From assembly GCA_020854975.1 (NCBI GenBank), contig JAHKLQ010000127.1, positions 1 to 28,631 on the forward strand: a DNA stretch of 28,631 nucleotides, written 5' to 3'. Under the pieces are notes generated by a model, which saw only the letters and a program-made list of their open reading frames with translations, was not told where the DNA came from and ran no database searches. The translations under genes and the position numbers were made by a program. This DNA comes from Methanobacterium sp. Its GTDB lineage: Archaea; Methanobacteriota; Methanobacteria; Methanobacteriales; Methanobacteriaceae. Numbering within the stretch: position 1 is the first letter of the stretch; each line of letters begins with the position of its first letter. Shown in pieces: positions 1-7,500 of this stretch.

Positions 1-141
1 CGCAGTGGTTAACTTCCTATGGAAAGCAACTACCACTGGAACACACTACCTACAAATCATCGCTGACCCTGCAAACAGCATAACAGAATCAAACGAAGGC
101 AACAACCAACAACTATCTGTGGTAAATGTGGCTGACGTACG
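1..141 (+). repeat. 141-bp terminal direct repeat (copy 1)
   Basis: Bases 1-141 are identical, base for base, to 28491-28631. They encode the second half of a CARDB domain. An exact end-to-end overlap of this kind is how assemblers write a contig that loops back on itself, and 141 is the largest default k-mer of the MEGAHIT assembler. Confidence 0.97.
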
Positions 142-1090
142 ACCAGACCTTGCAACCAGCAACCTCACAACACCCAGCAGTCCACTCGCAGGTACAAGTT
201 ATCCTGTAACTGTGGATGTGGCCAATAACGGAGCCAGCGATGCCACCTTCACCGTACGACTCTACGAAGATGGAATTTCAGTGGGAAAACAAGTCATCAC
301 CCTAACTGCTGGAAGTAGCACTACTTTAAGCTTCACCTGGACACCCAACACTACGGGCAGTCATGATTTGATGGTATGGGCTGACCCTACAGGTAGCATT
401 ACTGAACTCAGCAAAACCAACAACCAACAGACTACATCAGTAGTTGTGAGTGACGTCCGACCAGACATTGAAATCAGCAACCTGGTAACACCCGAAAGCC
501 CAGCTTTAAGCACCAGTTACCCTGTAACTGTAGACGTGGCCAACAACGGAACAAACGATGCCACCTTCACAGTACGACTCTACGAAGACGGAGTTTCAGT
601 GGGAAAACAAGTCATCACCCTAACTGCCGGAAGTAACACTACTTTAAGCTTCACCTGGACACCAACAACCACTGGGTCCCATGATTTGATGGTGTGGGCT
701 GACCCTACAGGTAGTGTTGATGAAGTCAGTGAATCCAACAACCAACTGACCACATCCCTTTCAGTGACTGATCTTAGACCTGACCTAGAGGTTACCAACC
801 TCACAGTACCCAGCAATCCCACCCTAAACACCACCTATCCAGTGGTAGCAGACATCACCAACAACGGAGCCACAAGTGCAACTTTCACAGTACGGTTCTA
901 TGAAGATGGTGTCTGTGTGGGAAAACAGGTCATCAATCTAGATGCAGGAAGCACCACCCCAGTGCTATTTGCCTGGACACCTACCACATCGGGTTCACAC
1001 GAACTCATGATATGGGCAGACCCTGCAAACAGCATCATAGAAACCGATGAAACCAACAACCAACAAGTGGCTACAGTTAGTGTAACTTAA
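1..1090 (+). CDS. Adhesin-like surface protein, C-terminal part (CARDB array)
   Basis: This is the 3' end of a large secreted surface protein. The gene is open at the window edge and is read in frame from base 2, so GTG at 5 is not a real start. It encodes the second half of one CARDB (cell-adhesion-related) domain followed by three complete CARDB repeats of about 105 aa. Each repeat begins with an RPDL/RPDI-type motif, carries TFTVRLYEDGVSVGKQ-like strands and ends with an NNQQ segment. The last repeat has an unusual Cys (DGVCVGKQ). The protein stops right after the last CARDB strand, with no visible transmembrane anchor, LPXTG motif or pseudomurein-binding repeat. Because bases 1-141 equal 28491-28631 in the same frame, this segment could be the end of the gene starting at 24583 (hybrid of 1665 aa), or the end of a different paralogue. 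The sequence alone cannot decide this. Confidence 0.9.
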   Translation, partial: AVVNFLWKATTTGTHYLQIIADPANSITESNEGNNQQLSVVNVADVRPDLATSNLTTPSSPLAGTSYPVTVDVANNGASDATFTVRLYEDGISVGKQVITLTAGSSTTLSFTWTPNTTGSHDLMVWADPTGSITELSKTNNQQTTSVVVSDVRPDIEISNLVTPESPALSTSYPVTVDVANNGTNDATFTVRLYEDGVSVGKQVITLTAGSNTTLSFTWTPTTTGSHDLMVWADPTGSVDEVSESNNQLTTSLSVTDLRPDLEVTNLTVPSNPTLNTTYPVVADITNNGATSATFTVRFYEDGVCVGKQVINLDAGSTTPVLFAWTPTTSGSHELMIWADPANSIIETDETNNQQVATVSVT

Positions 1091-1112
1091 GAACCCCAAA
1101 AAAACAAAACAA

Positions 1113-1147
1113 AATAGGGAATAACATAAAAACTTCCCCTATTTTTT
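1113..1147 (+). terminator. Stem-loop plus T-run terminator after the first adhesin gene
   Basis: AATAGGGAA (1113-1121) can pair with TTCCCCTATT (1134-1143), with one bulged C. A run of six T follows directly, and more T-rich sequence comes after it. It lies 23 bp past the stop codon of the upstream adhesin gene, so it probably ends that transcript. Confidence 0.6.
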
Positions 1148-1294
1148 CCCTTTTTTATCTCTTTTCTTGCAAAATTACATGCCCTACCCAATCGACAAAT
1201 AACCATTTAAATAAAAAAACATACCATACTTTTTTATTACTTTTCCAGAGTTATTACTATAACCACCATTTTACACCTTAAATTATTAATATAG

Positions 1295-1320
1295 ATAAAT
1301 AAAAAAGTATTATATAGTTT
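1295..1320 (+). promoter_or_regulatory. Archaeal TATA box for the 2505-aa adhesin gene
   Basis: TATTATATA at 1309-1317 is preceded by an A-rich, BRE-like stretch (AAAAAAG). The same A-rich plus TATTATATA arrangement occurs at the second adhesin gene (24305-24313). Archaeal initiation normally falls about 25 bp downstream of the TATA box, which predicts a start near 1338-1345 and a 5' UTR of about 245 nt. The start site is inferred. Confidence 0.6.
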
Positions 1321-1339
1321 GATATTGGAAATTATGTTT

Positions 1340-1588
1340 TGTAGTAAATATTATACCATAAGGGGGTGATTTTGCAGGTGGCGGCGAACTATTGAATTGA
1401 ACTATTAATTTTGAAAGATCCTATTGAAAAAAGCCTTATTGAGAAATATGAAACCTGATTAAATTTTGATTGGGTAAAATATGGGTAAAATAAGGCAAAA
1501 ATAACAAACACGATACTTCAATAAGTAAAATAAAGGAGAGACAGATTAAAATGAATGTTTTAAATGAAATTGGGGAGGTGATGTCACT
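1340..1588 (+). promoter_or_regulatory. Conserved, possibly structured 5' leader (copy A)
   Basis: This is the predicted untranslated leader of the downstream adhesin gene. Its core (1361-1445) is 83/85 identical to 24356-24440. The core starts with a strong ribosome binding site (GGGGGTGAT) and contains four TATTRA hexamers, starting at 1390, 1403, 1422 and 1437. By eye, GCCTTATT (1433-1440) pairs with AATAAGGC (1489-1496). The interval between them folds into a hairpin, 1453-1462 with 1466-1475, partly through G-U pairs. Neither the fold nor a riboswitch-like function has been tested, and it matches no riboswitch class I recognise. Confidence 0.55.
1378..1395 (+). CDS. Five-codon leader mini-ORF (M-A-A-N-Y), copy A
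   Basis: GTG GCG GCG AAC TAT TGA follows GGGGGTGAT (1362-1370) at a usable ribosome-binding distance. The same mini-ORF with the same site is at 24373-24390. A TTG start at 1372 would add two codons here, but in the other copy that TTG is followed at once by TAG, so GTG is the only start shared by both. Translation has not been shown. The sequence could equally be an RNA element that happens to contain a start and a stop. Confidence 0.35.
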   Translation: MAANY

Positions 1589-1592
1589 ATGA
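1551..1592 (+). CDS. 13-codon upstream ORF overlapping the adhesin start (copy A)
   Basis: It encodes MNVLNEIGEVMSL. Its ATG lies about 10 nt after AAAGGAGAG (1532-1540), a good ribosome binding site. Its TGA (1590-1592) overlaps the adhesin ATG (1589-1591) as ATGA, the usual geometry of translational coupling. The adhesin's own ribosome binding site, GGAGGTGAT (1574-1582), lies inside this small ORF. Copy B (24545-24586) has the same length, start and overlap. Only the first four residues are conserved, so the act of translation may matter more than the peptide. Confidence 0.5.
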   Translation: MNVLNEIGEVMSL

Positions 1593-4500
1593 AGGGCAAA
1601 TCAGCCTTGTTGTTTTTGACTGTGCTTATGGCTTTGGTATTGTGTGGTGCAGTCTCAGCAGAAAATGTACCTTTAAACACTACCCATAATGGCACAGTGT
1701 CAGGTGATCTGTATATCAATGCTACCCAACCTGTAGCATGGAATGATCAGCCCACTGATGCTACTTCCCGTGAATTCAACACAACCTATAACCTGCCCAC
1801 TGATGAGTCTGCCAATGGAACAGATATCCAATGGGCACAAGTATACGTGAACATCTACAGTGGAAGTGGAAGTGCCAATTGGCCAGCTAACGCCACTATA
1901 CTGCTGGATGGTGATGGAGACGGAGTATATGAAATCACATTAGGCAACGAACTACTTACCAGCGATAACTATTCCACTGATGGGACCATCTACTGGATCA
2001 ATGATCATTGCTTCAGAGTATACTCTGATTACCAGTTATGGTATGATGTCACTGGACTCATCACTTGCACCAATCCATCAGTTTACGTGAAAACCGAACA
2101 GGTAGACACAGAAAGCTTCGACGGCAGATTGAAAATGATCGCCCTGGTGGCAGCCTACAATGACGGAGATTATGATAAAGTGGATTACTGGGTTAACGAT
2201 GGACAAGACTGGATTAGTAGTGGTGAAAACAGCCAAACAACATTTGAAACTAGGACAGTTCTTGCTAATGCAACTAATGCTACATTGAATACTGTGGCTT
2301 TATCAAGTAAGGATGGAAGCTACAACTTCAACGGTGCAGAATTTAATGGAACTGACCCTGTATCACCAGTAAACTACTTCGAAACACACACCTGGGATGT
2401 TACCAATCAGATCACCCCTGGAGCAAACAGCACACTAACCTACACAGCAGGAAGCGGATCATTTAAAGCTGTTCTGGCCACACTCACCATACTTAAAGAG
2501 TATTCAGAGGCACCCGTGGCAGATTTCACAAGTAATGTTACTAGTGGATTGGAGTCGTTGACTGTGCAGTTTATTGACAATTCCACTAATGCAATGGTAT
2601 GGGAATGGGATTTCGACAATGATGGTGTGATAGACAGCTATGAACAGAACCCCACTTATATCTACAATACATCGGGTACTTTTACTGTGAGTTTAACGGT
2701 CAGAGGATCTGGTGGATCAGACACAGAAACCAAAACCAACTACATCGCAGTCATACCCATAAACTACGCAACTTACCTTGGAGGAACTTCAGACGAAGTG
2801 GCCTATGGCATTGCAGTTGACAATGAGGGAAATATTTATCTCACTGGACAAACAAGTTCCACAGATTTCCCCACCACAACAGATGCTTACCAAACATCAC
2901 ATGCAGGAGGTACCTATGATATTTTCCTAGCTAAGTTCAATAGCAGCGGAACCTTAGTGTACAGCACCTACCTCGGAGGAACCAGCACAGACTCTGGGCA
3001 GGATATTGCAGTAGACAGTGAGGGAAATGTTTATCTCACAGGATATACAACATCCACAGACTTCCCCACCACAACAGACGCCTACCAAACATCAAATACC
3101 GGAGGTTATGATATCTTCATAACTAAGTTCAATAGCAGCGGAACCTTAGTGTACAGCACCTACCTCGGAGGAACCAGCACAGACTCTGGACGTGATATTA
3201 CAGTAGACAGTGAGGGAAATGTTTATCTCACAGGATATACAAAATCCACAGACTTCCCCACCACAACAGATGCCAACCAAACATCAAATACCGGATCTTA
3301 TGATATTTTCTTAGCTAAGTTCAATAGCAGCGGAAATCTAGTGTACAGCACCTACCTCGGAGGAACCAGCGGCGACTATGGGTATGATATTGCAGTAGAC
3401 AGTGAGGGAAATGTTTATCTCACAGGATATACAACATCCACAGACTTCCCCACCACAACAGACGCCTACCAAACATCAAATACCGGAGGTTATGATATCT
3501 TCATAACTAAGTTCAATAGCAATGGAACACTACTATACAGCACCTACCTCGGAGGAACAGGAACTGATTATGGTTCTGGTATTGCAGTAGACAATGAAGG
3601 AAATGTCTACATAACAGGACAAACAACATCCACAGACTTCCCTGTGACAACTGGAGCATTGCAAACATCAAATGCTGGTGTTGATTATGATGCTTTTGTA
3701 TCAAAATTAAACGCCAATGGAACCGATTTAGTGTACAGTACCTACCTCGGAGGAAGCGCTGATAACAGTATAGAAACAGCAAAGGATATTGCAGTGGATA
3801 GTGACGGAAATGCCTACATCATTGGATATACAAATTCTTCAGATTTCCCAATAACTACAACTGCTTATCAAACAACAAACCAGGGAGGTTTTATGGGTGA
3901 TGTCATATTAAGTAAATTGAACTCTGATGGTACGGACTTAATATACTCCACATTTTTTGGAGGAGACAGAAATGATTTAGGCAATGCTATTACAATTGAC
4001 AGTGAGGGTAATGTCTATTTTGCAGGATACACAAATTCTGCAAGCTTTCCAGTAACATCTGGAGCCTACCAATCAGTCATAAGCAGCAGTTACATGGAGA
4101 TTTTCCTGGCGAAACTAGACTTTGTGTCTCCAGTTGCGAATTTCACTGCTGATATTTTGTCTGATTATTCGCCTTTAACCGTGCAATTCACTGACACCTC
4201 CACAAGCGAAACTGATCTAACTACATGGGAATGGGACTTTGACAACGATGGAACCATAGACAGCACAGAACAAAACCCCACCTACACCTACAATACACCC
4301 GGTGTTTACACTGTTAAATTGACAGTATCTAATGTGGGTAGCAGTAATTCTGCAGTTAAGACAGATTATATCACTGTGATTACCCCCCCAGATGATACAG
4401 AAGCTCCAACAGTAACAGCCAGCCCTACAAGTGGGAATTTCAGTTCAGCAGTACAGGTAACTTTATCTGCCACCGACAACTACGACATAAACCCTAAGAT

Positions 4501-7500
4501 TTATTATACCACTGACGGCACAGACCCCACCACCAATAGCACACAATGTAATGGTGCTATCGATATCATTGCAACAACTACATTGAAATTTATGGGGGCA
4601 GACAGGTTTGGTAATGTATCACCAGTGCAAAGTCAGACATACACCATCAATGATACAGAGTTACCCACTGTAACCGCCAATCTGGTGGGTGGAACCTACA
4701 ACATAGGTACTCAAGTGACTTTATCTGCACAGGACAACATAGACCCCAACCCAACGATCTATTATACCACTGACGGCACAGACCCCACAACCAGCAGTAC
4801 ATTATACACAGGTCCTGTCACTCTTCCTGAGAATGTTACCACTATTTTGAAGTTTATTGCAGTGGATGCCAGTGGAAACATCTCTCCAGTGCAAAATGAT
4901 ACATACACTATCGCGGATATTGAGGCTCCCACAGTAACAGATAGTCGGAATGGCACCACAGTGACTTTATCTGCCACAGATAATGCAGATCCTAATCCAG
5001 CGATCTACTACACTACTGATGGAAGTGCGCCTACCACCTCAAGCAAACCATATACTGAACCCATCACAATTCCACAGTATGTTATTACCCTTTTGAATTT
5101 CATAGCAGTGGATGCCAGTGGAAACATCTCCCCAGTGCAAAACAGAACTTACAATACTTATACAGGTGATCCATGGAATGGTGGAAGATACTACAATGGA
5201 ATAGATATGGAAACTGGTTACTATGCCGAAGGAAACATAGGAATAGTCATATCCAATGGCGGCACTGGTTACACCTGGTTTGCACACAACACCCCAGGTA
5301 CCGGTACTGTAACATACACTGCCAGCGCCCTGAACATACCAGAAGGTGCAACTATATTAGCCGCCTATTTATACCAAGCCTGGACATGGTATGGTTACCC
5401 TGGATATACTCTGGTGTTTAATGGTTACGATATGAATCAAACTGCTCACTACGTTGATGGCGATGATGGCCAAGACGTATTCGATGTAACTGCATATTTC
5501 AACGCAACCGGAAACAACACCGCTGTCTTAACCTCAACTGGAGGTGCCAGCTACGCTACCATCCTCATCGTAGTCTATGAATCTGCCAGCGAACCCTACC
5601 GACAAATCTGGATAAACCACGGATACGACATCCTCTACCACGATCCAGCCACAGGTTACGCTATGTTCAATAACGTAACCACTGATAAGGTAGCAAATGC
5701 AGAGGTTACAACCATCACACCTTCAGGTGGTGGTGATTGTGGAAGCATGCTCTTTAACGGAGAAACCATCAACATAAGTGGAGGCGGCGGCAGCGACCCC
5801 AATTACAACTACTACGACGTCACAACAGCCTTACAAAATGGTACCAACGAACTAGGAGTATACGGAGGATCATACTTAGCCCTAGCCACAGCCATCATGA
5901 CAATTACACTGGATACTACGGCTCCAGAAGTTTCCGCAGATATCACAGGTGGAGTGTACAGCACTCCCCAGATTGTGACACTGACTGCTACTGATGACTA
6001 TGATGCTGATCCAGTGATCTATTACACCCTTGATGGCACAGATCCCACAACCAGCAGCTCACTGTACACCGAACCAATTAGTATAACTGATGATGTTACA
6101 TTAAACTATGTTGCAGTAGACAGTGCAAATAACACCTCACCCGTGCAAACAGAAACCTACACCATCGACTACATCGACGCAGACTTCACTAGCAACACCA
6201 CCAATGGTCTGGCACCTTTAACAGTACAATTCACAGACACATCAAATGGAAACATAACCACCTGGGAATGGGACTTCGACAATGACGGTGTAGTAGACAG
6301 TACTGAACAAAACCCCACCCACACCTACGATATTGTGGGTACTTATACAGTGAAGCTCACTGTAACTGGTCCCGGTGGAAGCAGCACCACCACAAAAACT
6401 GGTTATATCAGTGTGAACAGTGCTGCACCTGTAGCAAGATTCATATCTGACCTTGCCAATGGAGTAGCACCATTAGAAGTGCAGTTCATTGATCAGTCTA
6501 CTGGTGATGTGACTGGTTGGGAGTGGGACTTCCAGAACGACGGAATCATCGACAGCACAGAACAAAACCCCACACATACCTACGGTACTCCGGGGACTTA
6601 TACTGTGAAGCTCATTGTGACTGGTCCTGCTGGCAGTAGTAGCACTACTAAAATGGATTACATCACAGTCAAGTATCCAGTTCCTGTGGCAGAATTCACA
6701 GTGGACAATACTACAGGTGATGTGCCTTTAACTGTGCAGTTCACAGATCAATCCACCAATGCAACCAGCTGGGAATGGGACTTCCAGAACGACGGATTAG
6801 TAGACAGTACTGAACAGAACCCCACCTACACCTATGATACTGTGGGTACCTATACCGTTAAGTTGACTGTGAGTAATCCGGATGGATCCGATGAGGAAAT
6901 TAAGACGGATTACATTACGGTTAGGGCGCTTTTTGTTCCTTGGAATGATGCTTGCGAGTCTCTTGACGGATGGACCACCGTAGGTTCCTCTCTGAGTACT
7001 AGCAATGTTTATGAGGGATCTTCTAGTATCACTGGTTATTCTGGTGGATCAACAGTTTCTGCTGAACGTACCATCAGCATCACCGATGATAGAGCAAAAA
7101 CCCTGCGTTTCGATGCAGCTGCAACAACATCCTATGGTTTCAACAATGGGGTGAAGGTGTACATGGATGGTCAGGAAATGCTTTCCATCCCACTTAACGG
7201 AGCCTGGAACCTGTACACCATCGATCTATCAGAAATAGCACTAGGTGACCACACTTTTAAAATACAGGCCTACTCTGAATACAGTTGGGCATCTGCCACC
7301 TTCTTCCTTGACAATATCTGGGTGATATCTGACGAAGAAGTGTTCAGTAACATCGAAGTCACACCAAATGAGGTTAATGTGACTATAGGTGATGATCAGC
7401 AGTTTTCAGCACAGGCTTATACTCAGTACCTTGAGAAACTGTCAGGTAAGGTGTTTAACTGGACTTCATCCAATGAAACAGTGGGAACCATCGACAGTAA

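Larger units (their letters stand above)
1178..1640 (+). repeat. Duplicated promoter, leader and signal-peptide region (copy A)
   Basis: This stretch aligns with about 24177-24634. Shared blocks are an upstream element around 1230-1263 (ending in AGAGTTATTACTATAAC), the TATA box, an 85-bp leader core at 1361-1445 (83/85 identical, no indel), a 13-codon upstream ORF and the first codons of the adhesin gene. Between these blocks the copies differ by substitutions and small indels. The two copies lie in direct orientation about 23 kb apart. Confidence 0.9.

Noticed and set aside
1361..1588. Known riboswitch in the adhesin leader
   Set aside because: I cannot match the sequence to any riboswitch class I know, so only an unnamed conserved leader is claimed.
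2761..4120. CRISPR-like array, because of regular near-identical repeats
   Set aside because: The repeats are 192 bp, in frame, and encode SBBP propeller blades. There are no short palindromic repeats with unique spacers and no cas genes.
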